In this document: piece by piece, positions 16,051 to 24,270 of the stretch | Layout of the letters: every line of letters begins with the position of its first letter | How positions within the stretch are numbered: position 1 is the first letter of the stretch | NCBI RefSeq assembly: GCF_000403785.1 | Contig: NZ_APHJ01000021.1 | Coordinates: 1 to 64,000, forward strand | Length of the DNA stretch: 64,000 nt | Origin: Gillisia sp. CAL575 | Lineage (GTDB): Bacteria; Bacteroidota; Bacteroidia; Flavobacteriales; Flavobacteriaceae | Direction: 5' to 3' | Made by a program: the position numbers and the translations under genes | Notes under the pieces: model-generated | Seen by the model: only the letters and a program-made list of their open reading frames with translations | Database searches by the model: none | Told to the model about the DNA's origin: nothing

Positions 16051-16389
16051 TTATAGGTCGTATCTTTTTAATGAATCGCCTGTTTTTATTTGAAAGGCAT
16101 CCTCTATATTAGATAGATAAATAATACCGTCTCCAGGCTCTTCGGTTTTTCCATTGGCCATTATTATTTCAATAGCAGCTTGAGCTTCTTCATTTTGGCA
16201 CACCAACTCTATTTTTACTACGGGACTATCGGTTACATGAAAATCAAGTGAGGGTCTTGCTCCCTTTGCTTTGAATGCTCCTGTACCTTCAGATTGTGAC
16301 AGGGTCATACTTTTAAAGCCGTTTTCACTTAAGGCTTCAATCACTCTTTGAATCCTATTTGGTTTTACGAATGCTTTAACTTCTTTCAT
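16051..16389 (-). CDS. PII-like signalling protein in a metal-efflux operon
   Basis: The protein has 112 residues with the PII ferredoxin-like fold: MKEVKAFVKPNRIQRVIEAL at the start, a T-loop region with GTGAFKAKGARPSLDFH, and a C-terminus GDGIIYLSNIEDAFQIKTGD that matches the nucleotide-binding part of GlnB/GlnK. The uridylylated tyrosine of classical PII is not evident. PII relatives linked to CusABC-type efflux genes are known as a separate group (PII-NG). Here it follows the adaptor gene by about 100 bases. It may sense ATP/ADP or metal state and adjust the RND pump; that is inference. Confidence 0.78.
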   Translation of the reverse strand: MKEVKAFVKPNRIQRVIEALSENGFKSMTLSQSEGTGAFKAKGARPSLDFHVTDSPVVKIELVCQNEEAQAAIEIIMANGKTEEPGDGIIYLSNIEDAFQIKTGDSLKRYDL

Positions 16390-16495
16390 ATTATAAATTT
16401 TTAATAGATTTTGAACCGAGCCTGTTTTTCAATTTTTAACTAACTAATTAAGACGATAAACAAACCCGGAATCAAAATCCTTGATGATTATTGTA

Positions 16496-17725
16496 TTAAT
16501 GACCGTGTTCCAGTTCTCCTTTGACCATTTCAGAAGAAAGGGTATAGGCCCCACTTGTTACTATTTTAACATTTTTGGCAATTTCTGCTGGAAGGTTTAC
16601 TTCTACAAAACCAAGATCGTTCAAGCCAGTACTAACAGGAATCCTCTTAAACTTCATCCTATTTTCTTCTGGCGCTTCATCCTCATCTACAATAAAAATG
16701 TAGGATTGTTCTCCTTCTTTTACAATAGCTTCTTCTGGTACTGCATAACCAGATTTTTCTCCCTGAACGATCCTTCCCTCCACGTACATTCCTGGCAATA
16801 AATTCTTGTCTTTATTTTCGATATCTGCTAATATCTCTATTGCCTTTGGATCACTCTCGAAGGTCTTACCTATAGAGCGTACAGTAGCTTTTAAAAGTGC
16901 ATCAGGTCTTGAGGTGGTAGAAAAATAGATCTGCTGGCCTTCCTTTATGTGTTTTATGTCTTTTTCGTACACCTTAAAATTCACATAGATTTTTGAATTA
17001 TCACTTATCGAAAACATTGTGGACTGAGGAGCCACATAGTCCCCAAGACTTACCATCACTTCTCCCACATATCCGCTTAAAGGAGTGGTAATGGGTATTG
17101 CGGAAAAGATTTCGCCTTGGGCTACCTTGTCTGAATTAATACCCAACAAACGCAACCTTGATCTTAAACCATTTACACTGGAGGTTGTTGAACGATATTG
17201 AGATTGCGCCATTTGGAACTCCTTACCCGAGGAAACCCCTTTATCATACAAGGTTTGCTTACGTTCATAATCCTGTTTTAAGAATACTAGCTCATCGTTT
17301 TTTTCTTGAAACTCTTGTTGCATTGCTATAATATCTGGATGTTCTATATATGCAAGCACCTGTCCTTTTCTAACATTATCACCAGGAACCACTTTTATGG
17401 AGCTTACATTACCACCAACAAACGGACTTATGTTCGCTTTGTCCTGTGGGAACAGTTCCAGCATTCCCGTTACCTTGATGTTATTCCCAAGATTCCTTTC
17501 TTCCAAAGTTTTGGTTTCCAAACCAATGGTCTCCACTTGTTGTTTGGTAAGTTCTACCACGCCTTCTTCTCCTTCTTCTTCCTCATTGTGCCCACTTTCC
17601 TCGTTCCCTATTGTTTTTGAAGTTGCGTTTTCTTCGTTAAGAGCCAATTCAGAATCGGGTTTGTCGTTACAGCCTATCAACAAGAGCGTTAATAAAACCG
17701 TAGTAATTATTGCTATATTTTTCAT
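16496..17725 (-). CDS. RND periplasmic adaptor (CusB/CzcB type) lipoprotein
   Basis: This 409-residue membrane-fusion protein starts with a lipoprotein signal (ITTVLLTLLLIGC, Cys19). It has the adaptor order: acidic linker, strand and lipoyl-like half (ISPFVGGNVSSIKVVPGDNV), a long helical hairpin (QQEFQEKNDELVFLKQDYER onward), the second lipoyl half (AIPITTPLSGYVGEVMVSLG) and beta-barrel with membrane-proximal domain. It links the inner-membrane pump at 17746-22149 to its outer-membrane channel. The gene starts 20 bases after the pump stop. The His-rich tail (GELEHGH) and the acidic EEGEEGVVE stretch near 50-60 could bind metal. Confidence 0.9.
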   Translation of the reverse strand: MKNIAIITTVLLTLLLIGCNDKPDSELALNEENATSKTIGNEESGHNEEEEGEEGVVELTKQQVETIGLETKTLEERNLGNNIKVTGMLELFPQDKANISPFVGGNVSSIKVVPGDNVRKGQVLAYIEHPDIIAMQQEFQEKNDELVFLKQDYERKQTLYDKGVSSGKEFQMAQSQYRSTTSSVNGLRSRLRLLGINSDKVAQGEIFSAIPITTPLSGYVGEVMVSLGDYVAPQSTMFSISDNSKIYVNFKVYEKDIKHIKEGQQIYFSTTSRPDALLKATVRSIGKTFESDPKAIEILADIENKDKNLLPGMYVEGRIVQGEKSGYAVPEEAIVKEGEQSYIFIVDEDEAPEENRMKFKRIPVSTGLNDLGFVEVNLPAEIAKNVKIVTSGAYTLSSEMVKGELEHGH

Positions 17726-17745
17726 TTTACTTTCCTTTTTTAGGT

Positions 17746-20700
17746 TTATAAATTGCCCAATTGATATTGTAACTCAATGGCTTGTTGGTTATACTGATTG
17801 ATAAATTGTAAATGGTTCTGCTTTATCCGAATGGCACTATTCAGGATCGTGATATAGTTTACATAATCTATTTCACCTTCCTTTGAAGCGAGTTCTGCTG
17901 TAGATATTTGTTCTTCTGCCAAAAGCAATGCTCCTTCCTGATAGTAATTCAAGGTTTTTTGAGTTTTTTCCAAGGATTTTAAAAGTTGTGAAACCCTGCT
18001 TTCGGTAACCGCTTTTTGCTCTAAGTATTGATTTTCGGCAACCCTCGCATCTGCCTTAGCGGCCTTGACCCTTGATTTTTGTGGTAAGAACCAAAGCGGG
18101 ATACTAATACCGGCCTGATAGGAGTTAAAACCAGATATGTCATCAACGACTTGCCTTCCATAGGAAAGGTTGAACTTGGGTAAAAACTGTGATTTTTCCA
18201 CACCAATATTTGCCTTGCTTACTTCAGCATTTTGCATTGAATACTGTAATAATGGATTGTCAGCTACGGATGCCGAATCAAGCACTGCCATATAATTCAT
18301 CGTTTCGTAAGGCAATCCTACTGTTTCGATTTCTTGATCAATTCCCAAATATTGCTTTAAGGCTCTTTTGGCAATTTCAATATTGTCATAGGCCTGTTGT
18401 CTTAATACTTGTATTTGTTGATATTCGGAGGAGGCTGCAATAAATTCCAGTTTTCCGGTTTCACCAGTGTCATACCGCAATTGGGATGCAGTCCTAAAAT
18501 CGGCATAAACGCTGTCCAATTGTTCGGCAAAACGCAATTGTGCCTTGTTATAATTAATTTGGTCATACGCTTGCATCACATTGCGCACCAACTGTTGCTC
18601 ATTTAAGGCATAGAACTTTTCTCCCAATTGAACCCTTTCCTTATAAAACTTGGATTTGGAAAAGCCCGAAAGCAAATCGATATTTCCTTGTTGAAACCCT
18701 ATTGTGGTCTGCACCCCAGGAAGTCCATTGCCAACTTCTTCCTTTCCCGTGAACACTTGGGTGTTTCCCAAATCGAAACTAGTGCCCTTCATAGCCTGCT
18801 CCCGTTCAATAAATGCCCGACTTTCCTTTAATGAAGGATAATTCTTTTTGGCCATATTAATAGCTTCCTCCATAGTTATGATTTGGGCTAGAGTCGTTTC
18901 TTGTGCATTCGCAGTATTTGAAGACAAAAATCCTCCCAAGCCTAAAAGCACGACAATAACGGTAGTTCTTTTATTGATATAGCTTACATCGTCACCATTA
19001 TCTTTTTTCTCTTTTCGTGCTTCAAGCCAATAATAAAGAACAGGAAGGACAACAAGTGTTAAAAATGTTGCTGTTATCAATCCACCAATTACCACCGTTG
19101 CCAATGGTCGCTGTACTTCTGCACCACCTGATGTGGAAACCGCCATTGGGATAAAGCCCATTATAGCAGCAGTTGCGGTTAAGAGAATAGGGCGAAGCCG
19201 TTCGTGTGTTGCCTCATAAATTCTATCTTTAATATTTGTCATTCCTTTTTCTTTTAGTTCATTGAATTTATTAATAAGAACCAGCCCATTTAAGACTGCT
19301 ACCCCAAAGAGTACAATGAACCCAACACCTGCAGAAATACTGAATGGCATTCCACGAATCCAGAGGGCAAATACTCCACCTATTGCGGCAAGAGGAACGG
19401 CCATATATATCATAATGGACTGCGAAAATGAACCAAGGGCAAAATATAACAGTATAAATATGAGTGCCAAGGCAATAGGCACCACGATCATCAACCGGTC
19501 GGTCGCGCGTTGTAGATTCTCAAAAGAACCTCCGTAGGTTACGTAGTATCCAGGTGGAAGCTTTACTTCTGCATCGAGTTTTTGTTGAATTTCCTCAACC
19601 ATCGATTTCACGTCACGACCTCTAACATTGACCCCCACAGAAATACGCCTATAAGTATTATCTCTCGATATCTGCATAGGTCCAGGTTTATAACTAATCT
19701 CCGCTACCTCTTTTAAAGGAACTTGGTTACCACTGGGCAAATCGATATAAAGATTTTTTAAGCTATTGATGTCTTGCCGGTATTCTTGTGCCAGGCGGAT
19801 AACCACATCAAATCGTTTTTCACCTTCAAAAATTACTCCTGCTTTTTCTCCAGAAAAAGCTGCGCTTACGTAATCATTGAGTTTATCAACAGTAACTCCA
19901 TATTGTGCCATTTTTGCCCTGTTGTAGTTCACCGTAATCTGCGGTAGACCACTTGTAGCCTCCACATTAAGATCTACGGCCCCGGGAACTGTTCTGATAA
20001 CTGCAGCAATTTCTTGGATCTTATCTGACAGTACTCCCATATCTTCACCATATAATTTTATGGCAACATCTTCACGAACTCCTGTCAATAATTCATTGAA
20101 GCGGAGCTCTACGGGTTGTGTAAACACAAAGTTAACCCCAGGAATGACTGAAATTTTTTCTCGAATTTTCTCAATTAATCCCTCTTTGGTTTCCGCAGTT
20201 GTCCACTTGCTCTTGTCCTTTTCCAGAATGATATAGCTATCGGCTATATCCATAGGCATTGGGTCTGTTGGAATTTCTGCTACACCAATACGCGAAATCA
20301 TTGTTTTAACTTCCGGAAATTCTTTTATGATGTTTTGAAGCTTTTTGGAAGCTTCTATAGATTCTGTAAGACTGCTACCTGGCTTAATAAGAGCTTGCAT
20401 CGCAATATCACCTTCATCAAATTTTGGAATAAATTCACCACCCATATTGCTGAATATAAAACCAGCAATCAATAATAAAGCAACTGCTCCAATAACAACA
20501 CCTGCTCTAAACCTTAGCGAGAAAGATAATAAAGGCTTATATGCTTTATTGAGCCCACTCATAATTCGATCGCTGAATCTATCTATTGTATTTTCAAATT
20601 TTGCAAACCAACCATCTTGATTTTTGGAAGGTTTTAGAAATAGTGCAGAAATCATCGGTACATAGGTCAAACAAAGTATTATAGCTCCTAAAACTGCAAA

Positions 20701-22149
20701 ACCAAAAGTAAAGGCCATTGGTCTGAACATTTTTCCTTCAACCCCCGTTAAAAATAATATAGGAGTAAATACAATAAGAATAATTAATTGACCAAAGAAT
20801 GCGGAATTCATCATTGTACTTGCCGACTCGTATGCTATCTCATCCATTTCAGCTTGATTCATAACTGCCTTGGATTTTTTGATCCTTTGATGAATATGGA
20901 ACACCATACCCTCCACAATAATTACCGCACCATCTACGATGATCCCAAAATCAATAGCACCTAAAGACATTAAATTTGCCCAAACCCCAAATTGTTTCAT
21001 TAATATAAAAGCAAATAATAGAGAAAGTGGAATTACCGAGGCGGTTATCAAGCCTCCACGAAAACTTCCTAAAAGTAAAATCAAAACAAATATTACGATT
21101 AACGAACCTTCTATTAAATTTTTTTCTACCGTACTTGTTGTACGACCTATCAAATCACTTCTATCCAAGAAAGCTTCGATATACACCCCTTCAGGTAAAG
21201 ACTTCTGAATTTCCTTGATACGGGTTTTTACGTTTTCAATAACTTCGCCTGGGCTTTCACCTTTAAGCATAAGAATTTGCCCCCCAACGCTTTCCTTTCC
21301 ATCCTGAGTAAATGCACCATAGCGTACTTGATTTCCGAATCCTACTTTTTCAGCTAGATCCCGTACTAAAACAGGTGTGCCATTTTGAGTGGTTACCACG
21401 GTATTTTCCAAATCTTCAAGACTTCTGGCTAATCCTTCACCCCGAATAAAGTTGGCCTGATGGTTTTTCTCTATATAGGCACCTCCAGTGTTTGCATTAT
21501 TATTCTTTAATGCTTCAAAGACCTCACCCATAGTGACACCAAAACTTTTAAGTCTGTCTGGGTTAATAGCGACTTCATATTGTTTTACAAATCCTCCCGC
21601 TGCATTTACTTCCACAACGCCTGGAACCAATGCCATTTGTCGTTTTACAATCCAGTCTTGAATGGTTCGGAGTTCCATGGCGTCATATTGCCCTTCATAA
21701 TCCTTTTCTACTTTTAGCGAGTATTGGTAAATTTCTCCAAGCCCAGTTGTAATTGGCGCCATAAAAGGCGTACCGAAACCTTCAGGAATTTCTTCGCTTA
21801 CCGCAGTCAGCTTTTCCTGAACCAGTTGTCTGGGAAGATAGGTTCCCGCATCATCTTCAAAAACGATGGTTACCACAGAAAGTCCAAAACGAGATACGGA
21901 ACGTAGCTCGATCACATCGGGAAGGTTGGCCATTGCAAGCTCTACAGGATATGTCACAAATTGCTCAATATCTTCAGTCCCAAGGTTGGGAGCTGTGGTA
22001 ATTACTTGTACTTGATTATTTGTAATGTCTGGAACTGAGCCCAGATTTATAGTGGCCATCGACCAAATACCGGTACCGATAAGTGCTACTATTAAAAGAC
22101 CCACAACAAATTTATTGTTGATGGAAAATGAAATGATTTTATTAATCAT
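17746..22149 (-). CDS. CusA/CzcA-type RND pump fused to a TolC-like channel
   Basis: This is one 1467-residue protein with two parts. Residues 1 to about 1040 are a heavy-metal RND pump with twelve membrane helices and the HME signature DFGIIVDGAVIIVEG (Asp400, Asp406, Glu413) in helix 4. Residues about 1060-1083 are a hydrophobic segment ending ANAQ, exactly like an outer-membrane-protein signal peptide, and 1084-1467 is a TolC/CzcC-like outer-membrane factor (LAQIITMEEAINMAKKNYPS onward). Such fusions are known in Bacteroidota. Whether the internal signal is cleaved, releasing the channel, cannot be read. It should export Cu, Ag, Zn, Co or Cd. Confidence 0.9.
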   Translation of the reverse strand: MINKIISFSINNKFVVGLLIVALIGTGIWSMATINLGSVPDITNNQVQVITTAPNLGTEDIEQFVTYPVELAMANLPDVIELRSVSRFGLSVVTIVFEDDAGTYLPRQLVQEKLTAVSEEIPEGFGTPFMAPITTGLGEIYQYSLKVEKDYEGQYDAMELRTIQDWIVKRQMALVPGVVEVNAAGGFVKQYEVAINPDRLKSFGVTMGEVFEALKNNNANTGGAYIEKNHQANFIRGEGLARSLEDLENTVVTTQNGTPVLVRDLAEKVGFGNQVRYGAFTQDGKESVGGQILMLKGESPGEVIENVKTRIKEIQKSLPEGVYIEAFLDRSDLIGRTTSTVEKNLIEGSLIVIFVLILLLGSFRGGLITASVIPLSLLFAFILMKQFGVWANLMSLGAIDFGIIVDGAVIIVEGMVFHIHQRIKKSKAVMNQAEMDEIAYESASTMMNSAFFGQLIILIVFTPILFLTGVEGKMFRPMAFTFGFAVLGAIILCLTYVPMISALFLKPSKNQDGWFAKFENTIDRFSDRIMSGLNKAYKPLLSFSLRFRAGVVIGAVALLLIAGFIFSNMGGEFIPKFDEGDIAMQALIKPGSSLTESIEASKKLQNIIKEFPEVKTMISRIGVAEIPTDPMPMDIADSYIILEKDKSKWTTAETKEGLIEKIREKISVIPGVNFVFTQPVELRFNELLTGVREDVAIKLYGEDMGVLSDKIQEIAAVIRTVPGAVDLNVEATSGLPQITVNYNRAKMAQYGVTVDKLNDYVSAAFSGEKAGVIFEGEKRFDVVIRLAQEYRQDINSLKNLYIDLPSGNQVPLKEVAEISYKPGPMQISRDNTYRRISVGVNVRGRDVKSMVEEIQQKLDAEVKLPPGYYVTYGGSFENLQRATDRLMIVVPIALALIFILLYFALGSFSQSIMIYMAVPLAAIGGVFALWIRGMPFSISAGVGFIVLFGVAVLNGLVLINKFNELKEKGMTNIKDRIYEATHERLRPILLTATAAIMGFIPMAVSTSGGAEVQRPLATVVIGGLITATFLTLVVLPVLYYWLEARKEKKDNGDDVSYINKRTTVIVVLLGLGGFLSSNTANAQETTLAQIITMEEAINMAKKNYPSLKESRAFIEREQAMKGTSFDLGNTQVFTGKEEVGNGLPGVQTTIGFQQGNIDLLSGFSKSKFYKERVQLGEKFYALNEQQLVRNVMQAYDQINYNKAQLRFAEQLDSVYADFRTASQLRYDTGETGKLEFIAASSEYQQIQVLRQQAYDNIEIAKRALKQYLGIDQEIETVGLPYETMNYMAVLDSASVADNPLLQYSMQNAEVSKANIGVEKSQFLPKFNLSYGRQVVDDISGFNSYQAGISIPLWFLPQKSRVKAAKADARVAENQYLEQKAVTESRVSQLLKSLEKTQKTLNYYQEGALLLAEEQISTAELASKEGEIDYVNYITILNSAIRIKQNHLQFINQYNQQAIELQYQLGNL

Positions 22150-22274
22150 GTAATGAGATTTAATTCAGTTAAAATTTTCGAAATGATTGTTAGCAATCGC
22201 GAAATCATACGAAACAGGAATTAACCCTATGAGTAGGTTAAAAGAGGATATAGCTATCCTAAAAAAAAACTGAA

Positions 22275-22670
22275 TTAAACTTTAGGTGGTTGGAAAAGAG
22301 ATTCCAGATATCTGGAATTTAATTGAAAATTATAGAAATTATACTCATTTTGTGACTCGGAGAATATCGGACTAATTGATGTTGGTCGAAAAGGGGACAA
22401 GAATACGAAATGCAAACAACATTGATGATTTGTATGCACAGGCGCATTTTCGTGGTCCGGATCTGGATGGTGGTTATCCAATTTGCCATCATCTTTTATG
22501 TAATCTTGATAAACGTAATCGATAAATGAATATCCATCATCTTCTTTATGGTCTTGATAATGAGCAATAAAATGAGATATTTCTTCTATCTGCTCACAAA
22601 CTTCCATATTGGCCGCTATTCCTTGAAAAAAGAATAGAAACGACATTGATATGGAAACGAGTATTTTCAT
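22275..22670 (-). CDS. HYC_CC_PP-like exported protein ahead of the RND pump
   Basis: This is a 131-residue protein with a signal peptide (LVSISMSFLFFFQGIAA). The mature part is rich in His and Asp (DDGKLDNHHPDPDHENAPVH) with a Cys pair in NHQCCLHFVF and ends in FQPPKV. The conserved cysteines and the PPK end fit a small Bacteroidota family named for its HYC/CC/PP motifs that is found beside CusA-type pumps. It may bind metal ions in the periplasm. It is the first gene of the operon; a TATCTTTG -7 box lies at 22680-22687, so the leader is very short. Confidence 0.65.
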   Translation of the reverse strand: MKILVSISMSFLFFFQGIAANMEVCEQIEEISHFIAHYQDHKEDDGYSFIDYVYQDYIKDDGKLDNHHPDPDHENAPVHTNHQCCLHFVFLSPFRPTSISPIFSESQNEYNFYNFQLNSRYLESLFQPPKV

Positions 22671-22679
22671 AAAGTTTTA

Positions 22680-22687
22680 CAAAGATA
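22680..22687 (-). promoter_or_regulatory. -7 box for the RND metal operon
   Basis: On the minus strand TATCTTTG matches the Bacteroidota -7 consensus TAnnTTTG. I do not see a -33 TTG at the usual 19-base spacing, which would be consistent with an activator-dependent promoter. It lies about 10 bases from the start codon of the HYC_CC_PP-like gene. Confidence 0.4.
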
Positions 22688-22792
22688 ATTTAATTGTAGT
22701 GCACAGGTTATGCAAAAATTGATGGAATTACATTTACAAAATAAAAGACAAACAAACTTTGAGATAAAAATCCTTGTTGTAACGAATAAAAA

Positions 22793-22930
22793 ATGAAAAT
22801 AATGAGAAAACTACGAAGTTATATTAGATCTGAAATAGTCAAAATCGTTGATTTCTATACTACACATCAAAAATTCATAGAATTGAGGGACAAAAAGAAT
22901 GATTTAGCATCAATTAGAATGACGATTTGA
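22793..22930 (+). CDS. 45-residue basic ORF near the right end (doubtful)
   Basis: A short frame starts MKIMRKLRSYIRSEIVKIVD and ends at 22930, ten bases before the right arm repeats. It is basic and helical. It could be a small DNA-binding protein of the element, but nothing identifies it and an AT-rich gap of this length can hold such a frame by chance. The rest of 22671-23004 contains the operon promoter, arm repeats and a terminator. Confidence 0.25.
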   Translation: MKIMRKLRSYIRSEIVKIVDFYTTHQKFIELRDKKNDLASIRMTI

Positions 22931-22939
22931 AAAGAACAA

Positions 22940-22961
22940 TATTCTGTACTTATTCTGTACT
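22940..22961. repeat. Right arm-type integrase site (two ATTCTGTACT copies)
   Basis: The same 22-base block as at 600-621 (ATTCTGTACT at 22941 and 22952), 43 bases inside the right core repeat. Exact conservation at both ends, in the same orientation, supports a role in integrase binding. Confidence 0.65.
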
Positions 22962-22975
22962 GGATAGAAACAAGA

Positions 22976-23001
22976 AAGGCTCCACATTTCTGTGAAGCCT
23001 T
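22976..23001 (-). terminator. Hairpin terminator of the tRNA-fMet transcript
   Basis: AAGGCT and AGCCTT pair with an inner CACA/TGTG stem and a four-base loop. On the minus strand the stem is followed by TCTTGTTTC. It lies 12 bases after the tRNA 3' end and inside the island, so the element supplies both the tRNA 3' half and its terminator. Confidence 0.75.
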
Positions 23002-23004
23002 GTC

Positions 23005-23085
<81 letters not shown>

Positions 23086-23163
23086 ATATATCGTGAATTC
23101 AAAATGTCAATTTATTCGATCTTTCAGCTCCTCATAATCCCTCATTGCTGCGCTATCGGATGG

Positions 23164-23193
23164 CAAATATACAATGCTTTTCTACTTATCCAA
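23164..23193 (-). promoter_or_regulatory. Promoter of tRNA-fMet
   Basis: On the minus strand TTG, 19 bases, then TATATTTG match the Bacteroidota sigma-A consensus (TTG-N19-TAnnTTTG) exactly. It lies about 79 bases upstream of the tRNA and outside the island. Confidence 0.75.
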
Positions 23194-23224
23194 AGCTTTT
23201 TTAAAAAAATATTTTGGAATTTAA

Positions 23225-23347
23225 TTAATCTGCTCTAAGCTGATTTTTATCTTCAAAGGCAACACCTGAGCCTCCATTAGCAAGTGTTTGATATTCATTG
23301 TTTTCTGATCTTAAATTAACTCTATTATTATAAAAAGCAAAAAACAT
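23225..23347 (-). CDS. 40-residue ORF upstream of tRNA-fMet (doubtful)
   Basis: The frame starts MFFAFYNNRVNLRSENNEYQ and contains TLANGGSGVAFEDKNQLRAD. Its composition is protein-like rather than random, but I recognise no family and it has no signal or membrane segment. It may be a real short protein or the tail of a decayed gene. The remainder of 23086-23497 contains only the tRNA promoter. Confidence 0.3.
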   Translation of the reverse strand: MFFAFYNNRVNLRSENNEYQTLANGGSGVAFEDKNQLRAD

Positions 23348-23497
23348 TTCTTATTAAAATTTGTTATTATAATTGAAAGCAAATCCAAAAAAATTTAAAT
23401 TCTAATTCTAAATTCATCAAATAGCTATGAGATCTAGATATAGATAGTTCAAAAATCTATGAAATTCCAAAACTCTAGGTTTTTTAAGTAAAACTAC

Positions 23498-23872
23498 CTA
23501 TCCAAGATAATCGTGCTTGCTTTGAGAAACCCAGGTTATTGCATCTAATCTTTCGCTGAGTTCATAAGTCTTAATTTCAGATTGTATAACAAGATCTGTA
23601 ATATTCATTACCGATCTTAGCCAAGATTGATTTGTAACTACTGCTACTTTGTGTATATACTGAGAATTGTCATATTTAAATTTTAATTCCTCCATTAAAG
23701 ACATGAATGGAATATGATTCCCTTCTAATACTTCACAAAAAAAATTGATATGTCCAAATTCTTCAATTTTACTCAGTACAATATTGTGAATTTCTCCTAA
23801 GAATTCCTCTGTAATATTCTGATCTATCATTACTCCCACTACATGATTAGCCAATTGAAATGATGATACCAT
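23498..23872 (-). CDS. SpoIIAA-like (STAS-fold) protein, chromosomal copy
   Basis: This 124-residue protein has the same strand-helix order as the two island copies: INFFCEVLEGNHIPFMSLME in the centre, VAVVTNQSWLRSVMNITDLV and then EIKTYELSERLDAITWVSQS at the end. It is more diverged and lies outside the att repeat, 400 bases from the tRNA. Role unknown. A CPXCG protein gene follows upstream on the same strand (about 80 bases). Confidence 0.68.
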   Translation of the reverse strand: MVSSFQLANHVVGVMIDQNITEEFLGEIHNIVLSKIEEFGHINFFCEVLEGNHIPFMSLMEELKFKYDNSQYIHKVAVVTNQSWLRSVMNITDLVIQSEIKTYELSERLDAITWVSQSKHDYLG

Positions 23873-23954
23873 AAGTTGTAAGGTTTAGAATATTATTAAT
23901 GTTTATAAATTTAACATTTTAATCAACTATAACTTACTTATTATCAATCTTTAA

Positions 23955-24137
23955 TTATTGTTCTATATTTCTAGCATCAAATTGTTGCAGTTCATTATTT
24001 TCAAATCCAACTTCTATCTCGATAGGATTACAACATATTTCGCAATCTTCTACATAAGTTTGATGAGTTACAGAGCTATCCAATAACATAGTGATACTCT
24101 CCCAACAATACGGACATTGAAATTCGTGTTCTAACAT
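23955..24137 (-). CDS. CPXCG-motif cysteine-rich small protein
   Basis: The protein has 60 residues, with Cys8-Pro-Tyr-Cys11 near the start and DCEICCNP (Cys32, Cys35, Cys36) later, the pattern of the CPXCG family of small zinc-ribbon proteins. Such proteins are cytoplasmic and of unknown function. The acidic tail GFENNELQQFDARNIEQ has no further motif. It may be co-transcribed with the SpoIIAA-like gene to its left. Confidence 0.8.
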   Translation of the reverse strand: MLEHEFQCPYCWESITMLLDSSVTHQTYVEDCEICCNPIEIEVGFENNELQQFDARNIEQ

Positions 24138-24270
24138 CTAAAAAAATTTTAATTAAAAGTTATAAAATCCAAAATTTTGGATCAAAATCACTAGTCAATA
24201 TTTAAAAAAAAATAAATTCCTGAGACTTCTGATAGCCTTCTAAATGGATAATTGAATTCTCAATAAGATA

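Larger units (their letters stand above)
497..23004. mobile_element. Integrated mobilizable metal/arsenic-resistance island
   Basis: The element is bounded by 51-bp direct repeats in the initiator tRNA gene and carries, from left to right, an integrase, a mobilization operon, primase, iteron array, helicase, the ars cassette and two metal-homeostasis operons. A relaxase is present, but I see no type IV secretion (tra) genes, so it looks like an integrative mobilizable element that would need a helper. Both ends carry the same pair of ATTCTGTACT repeats inside the core sites. Several interrupted genes (LytTR remnant, SpoIIAA-like nonsense mutation) show partial decay, while integrase, relaxase, primase and helicase frames are intact. 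Confidence 0.88.

Noticed and set aside
497-23004. Self-transmissible ICE
   Set aside because: No tra/VirB-type genes or coupling protein are visible; a relaxase alone makes it mobilizable rather than conjugative.
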